Below the pieces are notes generated by a model. The model was not told where the DNA came from, did no database searches, and saw only the letters and a program-made list of their open reading frames with translations. Below, in pieces: positions 6,558-13,756 of a stretch of DNA of 17,144 nucleotides. This DNA is from Actinomycetota bacterium. GTDB taxonomy: Bacteria; Actinomycetota; Thermoleophilia; Gaiellales; Gaiellaceae. Position 1 is the first letter of the stretch. The number at the start of each line of letters is the position of its first letter. The DNA lies in contig JACDCN010000012.1 in the NCBI GenBank assembly GCA_013817555.1, positions 1-17,144 on the forward strand, given 5' to 3'. A program made the position numbers and the translations under genes.

Positions 6558-7718
6558 ATGGACCTGCGGGACACTGCCGACGAGGCCGCGTTCAGGGGCG
6601 AACTTCGCTCCTGGATCGAGGAGAACCTCCCCGAGGAGCTACAAGGGCATCGCGGGGGGGCGGCTCGCTTCGAGGGCGAGGCGATGCGTGGATGGAGCCG
6701 CGCGCTCCACGAGGCGGGCTTCGCAGGGCTGACCTGGCCGACGGAGTACGGGGGCAGCGGCGCGTCCTACACGCACCAGGCGATCTTCCTCGAGGAGATG
6801 GCTCGCGCCGAGGCGCCGCCGCACGTCGGCGTGATCGGGCTCGGCATGGCCGGGCCGACGATCATGGCGCACGGCTCGGAGGAGCAGAAGGCGCGCTACC
6901 TCGAGCCGATTCTTTCCGCCGACGAGATCTGGTGCCAGGGATTCTCGGAGCCGGGAGCCGGCTCGGACCTCGCCGCCGTGCGCACGAGCGCGCGCCAGAA
7001 GAACGGCCACTTCGTCGTAGACGGGCAGAAGGTGTGGTCGTCATTCGCCCACCTCGCGAGCTTCTGCATCCTGCTCACCCGAAGCGATCCCGAGTCCACA
7101 CGACACGCGGGCTTGACGTATCTCATCGTCGACATGCACGCGCCCGGTGTCGACGTGCGGCCACTCACCCAGATCACTGGCGAGGCGGAGTTCAACGAGA
7201 TTTTCTTCGACGGAGTCGAGGTGCCCGCGGAGAACCTCCTCGGTGAGATCGGCGGCGGCTGGCAGGTGGCCATGACCACGCTCCTCCACGAGCGCGGGAC
7301 GCTCGGTTTCGCGCTGCAGGCCGCCCTCGCGGTGCAGGTGCGCAAGCTCGCCGCACTCGCCCGCGACCGTGGCGCCGATCCGTTGCAGCGCGACCGGATC
7401 GCGCGCGAGTGGATCGAGGTGCAGGCGCTCCGGTTCACGAACTATCGCGCTCTCTCGAAGCTCGTGAAGACAGGGGTGCCCGGACCGGAAGGCTCGATCT
7501 CGAAGCTCGTCTGGTCGGAGGCCAACCAGCGCGTCACCAAGCTCGCGCTCGAGCTGCTCGGTCCGGACGCTGCTCTCGCAGAGGAGAACGCGCCCTACGG
7601 CGGTTACTGGCAGCACCAGCAGCTCAGGAGCCGTGGGAACACGATCGAGGCCGGCACCTCGGAGGTGCTCCGCAACATTGTCGCCGAGCGGGTCCTCGGC
7701 CTCCCGAAATCCCGCTGA
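6558..7718 (+). CDS. Acyl-CoA dehydrogenase, large subunit of a probable heteromeric pair
   Basis: 386 residues. Seen: an N-terminal helical region from MDLRDTADEAAFRGELRSW, a PTEYGGSG loop (61-68), the FAD/substrate strand CQGFSEPGAGSDLA (126-139) and DGQKVWSSFA (155-164). The C-terminal end is NTIEAGTSEVLRNIVAERVLGLPK. Known: these are FadE-type flavoproteins that put a 2,3 double bond into an acyl-CoA. The MCAD-type catalytic glutamate (in YEGT) is replaced here by A365 (EAGT). E245 in LLHERGTLG sits where isovaleryl-CoA dehydrogenase and the actinobacterial heteromeric enzymes carry theirs, so the enzyme is probably active. The frame is open from 6408, but the family N-terminus begins at the ATG at 6558. 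The stop overlaps the next start by one base (TGATG). Substrate unknown. Confidence 0.9.
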   Translation: MDLRDTADEAAFRGELRSWIEENLPEELQGHRGGAARFEGEAMRGWSRALHEAGFAGLTWPTEYGGSGASYTHQAIFLEEMARAEAPPHVGVIGLGMAGPTIMAHGSEEQKARYLEPILSADEIWCQGFSEPGAGSDLAAVRTSARQKNGHFVVDGQKVWSSFAHLASFCILLTRSDPESTRHAGLTYLIVDMHAPGVDVRPLTQITGEAEFNEIFFDGVEVPAENLLGEIGGGWQVAMTTLLHERGTLGFALQAALAVQVRKLAALARDRGADPLQRDRIAREWIEVQALRFTNYRALSKLVKTGVPGPEGSISKLVWSEANQRVTKLALELLGPDAALAEENAPYGGYWQHQQLRSRGNTIEAGTSEVLRNIVAERVLGLPKSR

Positions 7719-8692
7719 TGGACTTCACCTTCACACCTGAGCAGGACGCGCTTCGCGAGCAGGCCCGCGCGTTCCTCGCGGCAAACCCGGAACCGTCGTG
7801 GAAAGAGCTGGCCGAGCTCGGCTGGACAGGAGTCTCGATCGCCGAGGAGGATGGTGGCGCCGGCCTCACCTTCGTCGAGGAGGCCGTGCTTCTCGAGGAG
7901 CTGGGACGCGCGCTCTACCGAGGACCGTTCTTCTCGACCGTCGCCGTCACGCTGCCCGCGCTCCCCGATGACCTGAGAGCAGAAGTGGCCGCCGGAGAGA
8001 CAAGCTGGACGCTCGCCTTCGGCCCGCTTGTACCCGACCTCGACACCGCCGACCGAGTCGCGATCGTCGGCGGCGACGGGATCTACGAGCTCGAAGGAGC
8101 GGAGCGCGAGATTCTCTCGACGACCGACGAGACACGTCCCGTCGGAGTCGTTCGCGGAGGAGATCCAGGGCGACGCCTCGCCGACTCCGGTGTGCTCGAA
8201 GAGATCCGGAACCGCACGCTCGCGGCGCTCGCGATCGAGGCCTGCGGAGTCGCGCGACGCGCGCTCGAGTTCGGGATCGAGCACGCGTCCACTCGCGAGC
8301 AGTTCGGGAAGCCGATCGGCGTGTACCAGGCAGTGTCGCATCCGCTCGCAGACGCCTACACCCGTCTCGAGCTGGCGCGCTCGCTCTCGCTCTGGGCGGC
8401 CTGGTGCGTCGCCGAGAACGACGAGCAGGCGCCGATCGCGGCCGCAGCGGCGAAGGCGTTCGCAGCCGAAGCGGCGGTACAGGTATGCGAGACGGCGATC
8501 CAGGTGCACGGCGGGATCGGCTTCACCTGGGAGCACGTGCTGCAGCGGCTGTACAAGCGCGCGCTCTGGATCGAAAGCTTCTCCGCGTCGAGCTCCACGC
8601 TGCGAGCCGAGGTGGCCGCAGCCCTGCTCGACGCCACCCCCGCGGCGTCTGGCTTCGTCCAGACCCCGGTTTCACTTACCCAAGGAGGCTGA
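7718..8692 (+). CDS. Acyl-CoA dehydrogenase-like small subunit of the same pair
   Basis: 324 residues, shorter than a full acyl-CoA dehydrogenase (about 380). Seen: N-terminal MDFTFTPEQDALREQARAFL, a WTGVSIAEEDGGAGL loop (36-50), the ASTREQFGKPIGVYQAVSH helix (190-208) and QVHGGIGFTWEHVLQRLYKRA (262-282). The middle beta-domain lacks the usual TEP-x-GSD motif and is short, and there is no catalytic YEGT-type end. Known: actinobacteria make alpha2-beta2 dehydrogenases such as mycobacterial FadE26-FadE27 and FadE28-FadE29. In these a complete subunit pairs with a reduced one, and the pairs act on bulky side chains such as sterol ones. Inference: this gene and the preceding one encode such a heterotetramer. 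The 1-base overlap supports coupled translation in equal amounts. Confidence 0.87.
   Translation: MDFTFTPEQDALREQARAFLAANPEPSWKELAELGWTGVSIAEEDGGAGLTFVEEAVLLEELGRALYRGPFFSTVAVTLPALPDDLRAEVAAGETSWTLAFGPLVPDLDTADRVAIVGGDGIYELEGAEREILSTTDETRPVGVVRGGDPGRRLADSGVLEEIRNRTLAALAIEACGVARRALEFGIEHASTREQFGKPIGVYQAVSHPLADAYTRLELARSLSLWAAWCVAENDEQAPIAAAAAKAFAAEAAVQVCETAIQVHGGIGFTWEHVLQRLYKRALWIESFSASSSTLRAEVAAALLDATPAASGFVQTPVSLTQGG
8683..8688 (+). promoter_or_regulatory. Ribosome-binding site fixing the CoA-ligase GTG start
   Basis: A perfect AGGAGG sits 5 bases before the GTG at 8694. It would be 20 bases from the ATG at 8709, so it selects GTG as the start. Confidence 0.7.
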
Positions 8693-8693
8693 G

Positions 8694-10322
8694 GTGGAAG
8701 GCCTGATCATGGATTACCAGCTCAACGTGCCGGCGATCCTACGGCGCGGCGAGCAGCTCTTCGGCGACCGGGAGATCGCCACACGCCTCCCCGACCGGAG
8801 CTGGCATCGCTACGCGTACGCCGACTTCGCCCCGCGCGCCCGCCGCCTGGCCGCAGCTCTCCGCAACGAGCTCGGCCTCCAAGACGGCGACCGCGTTGGC
8901 ACCTTCGCCTGGAACCACTACCAGCACCTGGAGGCCTATATCGGCATCCCCGTGGGCGGGATGGTCACGCATACCCTCAACCTCCGCCTGCATCCCGACG
9001 ACCTCACCTACATCGCGACGCACGCGGGCGACAAGGTGCTGATCGCAGACAAGGTGCTCTGGCCGCTGGTCGAGAACTTCCGCGAGCGCGCCGGCTTCGA
9101 GCACGTGATCGCGATCGGCGACGGACCGACGCCGGACGGCGCGATCGAGTACGAGGATCTTCTCGCTAGCGCGGAGCCCGACGATCTCCCCGCCAGAGAA
9201 ATCGACGAGAGAGCTGCCGCGGCCATGTGCTACACGAGCGGCACCACGGGACAGCCGAAAGGCGCCGTCTACTCGCACCGTGCGATCGCGGTGCACTCGC
9301 TCGCGTCGGCGATGGCAGGCGTGCTCTCCGTCACCGAGCACGACGTGGTGCTGCCGGTCGTACCCATGTTCCACGCGAACGCCTGGGGCTTCCCATTCAC
9401 CTGCACGTTCGTCGGCGCGAAGCAGGTCTTCCCGGGGCCGTTCCTCGACGGCGAGAGCCTGCTCGATGCGTTCCAGCAGGAGAAGGTCACGATCACGGCA
9501 GGTGTGCCGACGATCTGGATGGGGATCCTGAAGGAGCTGGACGCAAACCCCGGCAAGTGGGATACGTCGTCCGTGCGGCGCATGGTCGTCGGCGGCTCGG
9601 CGGCCCCCCAGTCGATGATCGAGGCATTCGAGAAGCGTCACGGGCTCAGCATCCTGCAGGCCTGGGGAATGACCGAGATGTGTCCGCTGGGGACGGTCTC
9701 CGAGCTGACCAGCCGTGAGCGCGAGCTTTCTGAGGAGGAGCAGTTTCGCTACCGCGCCAAGCAAGGAGTTCCGGCCCCGTTCGTCGAGATTCGCGCCCGC
9801 GGGCCGGAAGGAATCGTGCCCTGGGACGGAGAGACGATGGGAGAGCTCGAGGTGCGCGGGGTCTGGGTCTCGTCCTCCTACCACGACAGTCCTGAGGGAG
9901 CAGATCGCTGGACCGACGACGGCTGGTTCAAGACCGGCGACATCGTGACCATCGAGCCGCACGGCTATATCGAGATCCAAGATCGGTCGAAGGATCTCGT
10001 CAAGTCGGGGGGCGAGTGGATCTCGACGGTCGCCCTCGAGAACGCGTTAATGGGGCATCCGGCCGTGGCCGAGGCCGCCGTAATCGCGATCCCCGACGAG
10101 AAATGGTCGGAGCGACCGCTCGCGGTCTGCGTCTTCAAGGAGGGCGAGACGGCTACCGACGACGAGCTCCGCGAGTTTCTCGCGCCGAACTTCGCGAAGT
10201 GGTGGCTGCCGGAGCGCTTCGAGTACGTGGAGGAGATCCCCAAGACCGCGGTCGGCAAGTTCCGCAAGACCGCACTCCGGGAGCAGTTCGCGGCGCAACC
10301 GGAACCCGCGGAGACGGCGTAG
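8694..10322 (+). CDS. Acyl-CoA synthetase (AMP-forming fatty-acid-type CoA ligase)
   Basis: 542 residues, full length for the ANL adenylating family. Seen: the P-loop YTSGTTGQPKG (180-190), MFHANAWGFPF (225-235), QAWGMTE (322-328), TGDI (414-417), DRSKDLVKSGGEWIS (430-444), and the C-terminal PKTAVGKFRK with adenylation lysine K522. Known: these enzymes make an acyl-adenylate from ATP and then an acyl-CoA, the entry step of beta-oxidation. The closest relatives by motif are medium/long-chain AlkK/FadD-type ligases. The start is GTG at 8694, giving (M)EGLIMDYQL as in relatives, rather than the ATG at 8709. A perfect AGGAGG lies 5 bases upstream. One base separates it from the previous stop. 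The exact acid activated is not readable from the sequence. Confidence 0.93.
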   Translation: MEGLIMDYQLNVPAILRRGEQLFGDREIATRLPDRSWHRYAYADFAPRARRLAAALRNELGLQDGDRVGTFAWNHYQHLEAYIGIPVGGMVTHTLNLRLHPDDLTYIATHAGDKVLIADKVLWPLVENFRERAGFEHVIAIGDGPTPDGAIEYEDLLASAEPDDLPAREIDERAAAAMCYTSGTTGQPKGAVYSHRAIAVHSLASAMAGVLSVTEHDVVLPVVPMFHANAWGFPFTCTFVGAKQVFPGPFLDGESLLDAFQQEKVTITAGVPTIWMGILKELDANPGKWDTSSVRRMVVGGSAAPQSMIEAFEKRHGLSILQAWGMTEMCPLGTVSELTSRERELSEEEQFRYRAKQGVPAPFVEIRARGPEGIVPWDGETMGELEVRGVWVSSSYHDSPEGADRWTDDGWFKTGDIVTIEPHGYIEIQDRSKDLVKSGGEWISTVALENALMGHPAVAEAAVIAIPDEKWSERPLAVCVFKEGETATDDELREFLAPNFAKWWLPERFEYVEEIPKTAVGKFRKTALREQFAAQPEPAETA

Positions 10323-11105
10323 GTGGGCGAGTTGGTCTCGACGGAGCAGGACGGCTACGTCGCCACCGTCACCATCGACCACCCGCCCGTCAACGCGCTC
10401 TCGGCCCCGCTTCTCGAGGAGCTCGAAGCCGAGATCGAGCGGCTCGACTCGGACGACGGAGTGCGCGCGATCGTGCTCAGGGGCGCCGGGGAGCGTGCGT
10501 TCGTGGCCGGTGCGGACATCTCCGAGTTCCCTGCGCTCAGGGAGGCCGCGACCGAGGAGGGCGGATCGGCGCGCGGGATCCAGAAGCTGGGTGCACGGAT
10601 GGACGCGGCTCGCACGCCCTTTGTTGCCGCCATCCACGGGTTCTGCCTCGGCGGTGGCCTCGAACTCGCGATGTGCTGCGACATCCGAATTGCCTCCGAG
10701 GACGCCCAGCTCGGTCAGCCCGAGATCAAGCTCGGGCTCATCCCTGGCGGCGGGGGCACGCAGAGGCTGCCACGACTGGTCGGACTCGGGCGCACGCTCC
10801 TGCTCAACATGACGGGCGAGTTCATCGACGCGCCGACCGCTTACGACTGGGGGCTCGTCGAACGAGTTGTGCCGAAGGAGGAGCTCCACGACACCGCGCT
10901 CAGAATCGCCCGCACGATCGCAGACCGCTCGCCGGTCGCGATCGGAGTACTGCGCGAGCTCGCGCGGACGACGCGCGACCTTTCGCTCGAGGAGGGCCTC
11001 CGCCGCGAGGCCGACGGCTTTCGCCGCTGCCTGACGAGCGAGGACGGCGCGGAGGGCGTGGCCGCATTCCTGGAGAAGCGCGAGCCCCGGTTCACCGGGC
11101 GTTGA
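10323..11105 (+). CDS. Enoyl-CoA hydratase/isomerase (crotonase family)
   Basis: 260 residues, the standard crotonase size. Seen: DHPPVNALSAPLLEEL (19-34), the oxyanion-hole strand AFVAGADISEF (59-69), HGFCLGGGLELAM (105-117) and GQPEIKLGLIPGGGGTQRL (131-149). Both catalytic glutamates of true enoyl-CoA hydratases are present: E114 (GGGLEL) and E134 (GQPE), equivalent to Glu144 and Glu164 of the rat enzyme. Known: the enzyme adds water to the 2,3 double bond made by the dehydrogenase pair and yields 3-hydroxyacyl-CoA. The start is GTG at 10323, directly after the previous stop codon. GGAG at 10310-10313 is the likely ribosome-binding site. It overlaps the following reductase gene by 4 bases. 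Confidence 0.94.
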   Translation: MGELVSTEQDGYVATVTIDHPPVNALSAPLLEELEAEIERLDSDDGVRAIVLRGAGERAFVAGADISEFPALREAATEEGGSARGIQKLGARMDAARTPFVAAIHGFCLGGGLELAMCCDIRIASEDAQLGQPEIKLGLIPGGGGTQRLPRLVGLGRTLLLNMTGEFIDAPTAYDWGLVERVVPKEELHDTALRIARTIADRSPVAIGVLRELARTTRDLSLEEGLRREADGFRRCLTSEDGAEGVAAFLEKREPRFTGR

Positions 11106-12022
11106 GGGCGGTCGTTCTCACAGGAACGGGCGGGCCTGAGCAGCTGTCCGTCCAGGAGATGCCCGAGCCGGCGGCAGTGGACGGAGCCGCGATAGTGGAC
11201 GTTCGCGCGTGCGGCATCAACTTCGCCGACGTCCTGATCCGCCTCGGTCGCTACCCGCAGATGCCCGAGCTCCCGGCCGTGCTCGGCTCGGAGATCGCCG
11301 GCGATCTCGACGGCCAACGCGTCATGGGCTTCGTTCGAAGCGAGGGCGGCGGCTACGCGGAGCGGGTCGCGGTCGACCGGCGCTGGCTCCTCCCTCTTCC
11401 CGCCAACGCGAGCTTCGCCGAGGGCGCGGCGTTCCCCATGGCCTTTCTCACGGCCTGGATCCCGCTGACCCAGCTCCTCAAGGTCGCCTTCGGAGCGCGT
11501 GTGCTCGTGACCGCAGCGGCGGGCGCGGTCGGCACAGCCGCGATCCAGCTCGTGAAGGTGCTCAACGGCCGACCGGTCGCCGCGGTCGGGAGCGAAGAGA
11601 AGTTCGAGCTCACGCGTTCGCTCGGGGCGGTGGAGGCCGTGACGTACGACGGAATCGGCGAGCTCGAGCCGGTCGATGCCGTGTTCGATCTCGTCGGCGG
11701 CGACGTGTTCGCGACCTCACTCAACCTCGTCAAGCCGATGGGAACCGCCGTCGCGGTGGGCTACGCGGGCGGGCTCTGGCAGGACGTGAGCCCGACGTGG
11801 CTCGTCGGTCGCAATATCGGCGTGCACGGCTTCTACCTCGGCCGGCTGATCGGACGGAACCCGGATCTCGTCGAGCAGGCCGCGCGCGATGTCCTGCGGT
11901 TCTGGGAGGGCGGGGTCGTCCGGCCGATCGTGGGTGCAGAGTTTCCGCTGGAGCAGGCGGGCGAGGCGCACCGCCTGATCGAGGAACGCAGGTCGACAGG
12001 AAAGGTGGTTTTGATTCCGTGA
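11102..12022 (+). CDS. Zinc-free quinone oxidoreductase-type NADPH reductase (MDR family)
   Basis: 306 residues from a TTG start. Seen: an N-terminus RAVVLTGTGGPEQLSVQEMP typical of NADPH:quinone reductases, ACGINFADVLIRLGRYP (37-52), PAVLGSEIAG (58-67), the nucleotide-binding motif AAAGAVGTAAIQL (138-150), and a C-terminal RSTGKVVLIP. The zinc-ligand cysteines of classic alcohol dehydrogenases are absent. Known: the family includes quinone reductases, crotonyl-CoA-type reductases and other NADPH-dependent C=C reductases. In this operon it could reduce a double bond in the substrate or regenerate a cofactor; which one is unknown. The TTG at 11102 overlaps the hydratase stop as TTGA, and no in-frame ATG or GTG lies close to the family N-terminus. 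The long open frame upstream of it is only a shadow of the two preceding genes. Confidence 0.88.
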   Translation: MRAVVLTGTGGPEQLSVQEMPEPAAVDGAAIVDVRACGINFADVLIRLGRYPQMPELPAVLGSEIAGDLDGQRVMGFVRSEGGGYAERVAVDRRWLLPLPANASFAEGAAFPMAFLTAWIPLTQLLKVAFGARVLVTAAAGAVGTAAIQLVKVLNGRPVAAVGSEEKFELTRSLGAVEAVTYDGIGELEPVDAVFDLVGGDVFATSLNLVKPMGTAVAVGYAGGLWQDVSPTWLVGRNIGVHGFYLGRLIGRNPDLVEQAARDVLRFWEGGVVRPIVGAEFPLEQAGEAHRLIEERRSTGKVVLIP

Positions 12023-12669
12023 CGGCGCTGGTAACGGGCTCCGCGGGTGGCATCGGGAGCGCGATCGTGGAGAAGCTCCGCGGCGAGGGATTCCAAGTAC
12101 GGGGGCTCGACCTCGTGAACGGATTCGACGTGACCGACCCGGAGGCGTGGGAGCACATCGGCTCGGTCGACCTCGCCTGCCTGAACGCGGGCGTCCTCAC
12201 CGGTGGGAACGGTGTCGGCAGCCTCACGGACGACCAATACCGGCGAGCGATGGGCGTCAACGTCGACGGCGTCGTCTTCGGGGTTCGCCGGCTGGACCGC
12301 GTGATGCCCACTGGGAGCACGATCGTCGTCACCGCGTCACTCGCAGGTCTGACCGCGATCCCCGACGACCCGATCTACGGACTAACGAAACATGCGGTCG
12401 TCGGCTTCGTCCGCTCGGTCGCGCCGCAGCTCGCGAAGCGTGGGATCCGCATCCAGGCGGTGTGCCCGGGCTGGGCGAACACGGGGCTGCTACCCGCCGA
12501 ATTCAGGCAGGAGCTCGACGGACGCGGCTACCGCTTGCTCGAGCCCTCGAAGGTGGCCGACGGCGTCTGGGCCGCGTACAAGAGCGAGGGGACGGGAGAA
12601 GCCTGGATCGTCCAGCCTGGCCGCGAGCCGCTCCTGTACGAGTTCAAGGGCGTTCCCGGGCCGCGCTAG
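12019..12669 (+). CDS. Short-chain dehydrogenase/reductase (SDR)
   Basis: 216 residues, slightly shorter than the classical 250. Seen: the nucleotide-binding TGSAGGIG (6-13), LNAG (55-58, the usual NNAG motif), N81 in GVNVDGV, S107 in VVTASLAG, and the active-site pair Y120 and K124 in YGLTK. A CPGWANTGLL segment follows. All catalytic residues are present. Known: classical SDRs oxidise or reduce alcohols with NAD(P). As the last gene of a beta-oxidation operon it may act as the 3-hydroxyacyl-CoA dehydrogenase, since no separate one is present; this is inference. The start is GTG at 12019, overlapping the previous stop as GTGA. Stop at 12669, followed after one base by a GC-rich hairpin. Confidence 0.9.
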   Translation: MTALVTGSAGGIGSAIVEKLRGEGFQVRGLDLVNGFDVTDPEAWEHIGSVDLACLNAGVLTGGNGVGSLTDDQYRRAMGVNVDGVVFGVRRLDRVMPTGSTIVVTASLAGLTAIPDDPIYGLTKHAVVGFVRSVAPQLAKRGIRIQAVCPGWANTGLLPAEFRQELDGRGYRLLEPSKVADGVWAAYKSEGTGEAWIVQPGREPLLYEFKGVPGPR

Positions 12670-12670
12670 C

Positions 12671-12695
12671 GTGGGGGCACCCATGGTTCCCCCAC
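12671..12695 (+). terminator. GC-rich hairpin after the acyl-CoA operon
   Basis: GTGGGGG (12671-12677) pairs with CCCCCAC (12689-12695), and an inner ACC/GGT can extend the stem. It begins 2 bases after the SDR stop codon. No T-run follows, so it may be a weak terminator or an mRNA 3'-end stabiliser. Confidence 0.5.
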
Positions 12696-12726
12696 GATCC
12701 CCCTCCTTCCGAGCGGCGCACCCCGC

Positions 12727-12794
12727 ACGTTGCGCGTCGCCTCCCGGCCGGCGAAGCCGGCCCCCGGCCGGGTCGACGCGTGTACCCGCAACGT
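12727..12794 (+). other. Large nested stem-loop upstream of the DUF1295 gene
   Basis: The outer arms ACGTTGCG (12727-12734) and CGCAACGT (12787-12794) are perfectly complementary. CGTCG (12735-12739) can pair with CGACG (12774-12778). Inside, GGCCGGC (12746-12752) pairs with GCCGGCC (12756-12762) around a GAA loop, and CCCGGCCGGG (12763-12772) is a palindrome. A pyrimidine-rich run follows (TTTCTCTTCT). It could be a terminator of the upstream operon or a structured leader of the next gene. Confidence 0.45.
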
Positions 12795-12831
12795 TTCTCT
12801 TCTGCTTCGAGGACATCGAGATCGAGCGCTC

Positions 12832-13626
12832 ATGATCGGGTCGCTCTGGGGTCTGCTTGCCGTCGGCGCCGTGCTCGCGGCGGTCGCGATGGCGGTGCTC
12901 TGGGCTGTCCAGGTGCGGATCCGGGACGCGAGCCATGTGGACGTCGCGTGGGCAGTCCTGATTGCGTGTGCGGCGCTCGCGTACGCGGTGCTCGCGGACG
13001 GAGATGTCGCGCATCGCGTGCTCGCCGCGGTGCTCGCGTCGATATGGGGCTGGCGGCTCGGGCTCTACCTGCTCTTCAACCGCGTCCTCGGCAAGGAGGA
13101 GGACGGTCGCTACCAGGCGCTCCGGGAGAAGTGGGGCGAGAACGCGAGCCGAAACTTCTTCCTCTTCTTCCAGTTCCAGGCGGCGCTCGTGGTGTTTTTC
13201 TCACTGCCGTACGCGCTGATCTCGCTCGACCCGGCGGACGGGCTCGGCCTCGTCGAGTGGGCGGGCGCCGCTGTTTGGGCGATCGGGAACGTGGGCGTGA
13301 TCACGTCCGACTGGCAGCTCGCCCGCTGGCGGGCCGATCCTGCGAACAAGGGCAAGACTGCACGGCACGGCCTGTGGTCCTGGTCACGGCACCCGAACTA
13401 CTTCTTCGAGTTCGTCACCTGGCTCGGAGTCGCACTAGTCGCCATAGCCGCGCCCTGGGGTTGGGTGTCCTGGGCGGTTCCGGCCGTGCTCCTCTATTTC
13501 CTTTTCCGCCTGACCGGAATCCCGGCAACGGAAGCGCAGGCGCTTCGCAGCCGGTCGGACTACGCCGAGTACCAGAGGACGACGAGCACGTTCGTCCCGC
13601 TCCCGCCGAAGCGCGCGCAGAGCTGA
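12832..13626 (+). CDS. DUF1295 membrane protein, steroid 5-alpha-reductase-like fold
   Basis: 264 residues with about six or seven hydrophobic segments (roughly 5-27, 38-56, 62-84, 113-131, 141-158, 190-207 and 211-228). Seen: the DUF1295 motifs RLGLYLLFNRV (75-85), RYQALREKWG (93-102), ANKGKTARHGLW (171-182), SRHPNYFFEFVTWLG (185-199) and the C-terminal YAEYQRTTSTFVPLPP. Known: this family shares the fold of NADPH-dependent steroid 5-alpha-reductases and isoprenylcysteine methyltransferases, but the activity of most bacterial members is not established. Inference: a membrane oxidoreductase acting on a lipid-like molecule, perhaps linked to the preceding operon. It is 162 bases after that operon, so it may have its own control. 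The start is the ATG at 12832; upstream in-frame codons encode an Arg/Pro-rich stretch of no family character. Confidence 0.85.
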   Translation: MIGSLWGLLAVGAVLAAVAMAVLWAVQVRIRDASHVDVAWAVLIACAALAYAVLADGDVAHRVLAAVLASIWGWRLGLYLLFNRVLGKEEDGRYQALREKWGENASRNFFLFFQFQAALVVFFSLPYALISLDPADGLGLVEWAGAAVWAIGNVGVITSDWQLARWRADPANKGKTARHGLWSWSRHPNYFFEFVTWLGVALVAIAAPWGWVSWAVPAVLLYFLFRLTGIPATEAQALRSRSDYAEYQRTTSTFVPLPPKRAQS

Positions 13627-13638
13627 CCTGCGGCTGGG

Positions 13639-13735
13639 GGTCAGGCTTCAGCCTGACCTCGTCCTTGGGTGTTGGAAGCCTGGGACGCAGCCGGACGTAG
13701 AACGTCCAAGACCGGGGTCAGGCTGAAGCCTGACC
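13639..13735. repeat. Inverted pair of identical 20-bp palindromes (REPIN-like), likely bidirectional terminator
   Basis: GGTCAGGCTTCAGCCTGACC lies at 13639-13658 and its exact reverse complement GGTCAGGCTGAAGCCTGACC at 13716-13735. Each folds on itself with 9-bp arms. Between them is a smaller hairpin GGACGT-aga-ACGTCC (13693-13707). The gap lies between two converging genes, the DUF1295 gene ending at 13626 and the acyl-CoA dehydrogenase gene ending at 13757. A degenerate relative is at 748-800, also in a convergent gap. Confidence 0.65.
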
Positions 13736-13756
13736 TCTACCGCTGCGTGGTGCTCT

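Noticed and set aside
8028..8693. N-terminal extension of the CoA ligase
   Set aside because: It overlaps the small dehydrogenase subunit in another frame and reads as Arg/Ser-rich. AGGAGG fixes the start at 8694.
8739..9980. A 413-residue open frame on the minus strand opposite the CoA ligase
   Set aside because: It is a shadow of the ligase gene caused by high GC content. It has no recognisable motif, and the plus-strand frame carries all ANL-family motifs.
10016..11101. A long plus-strand open frame continuing upstream of the quinone-reductase gene
   Set aside because: It is arginine/glycine-rich out-of-frame reading through the ligase and hydratase genes. The reductase domain begins at the TTG at 11102.
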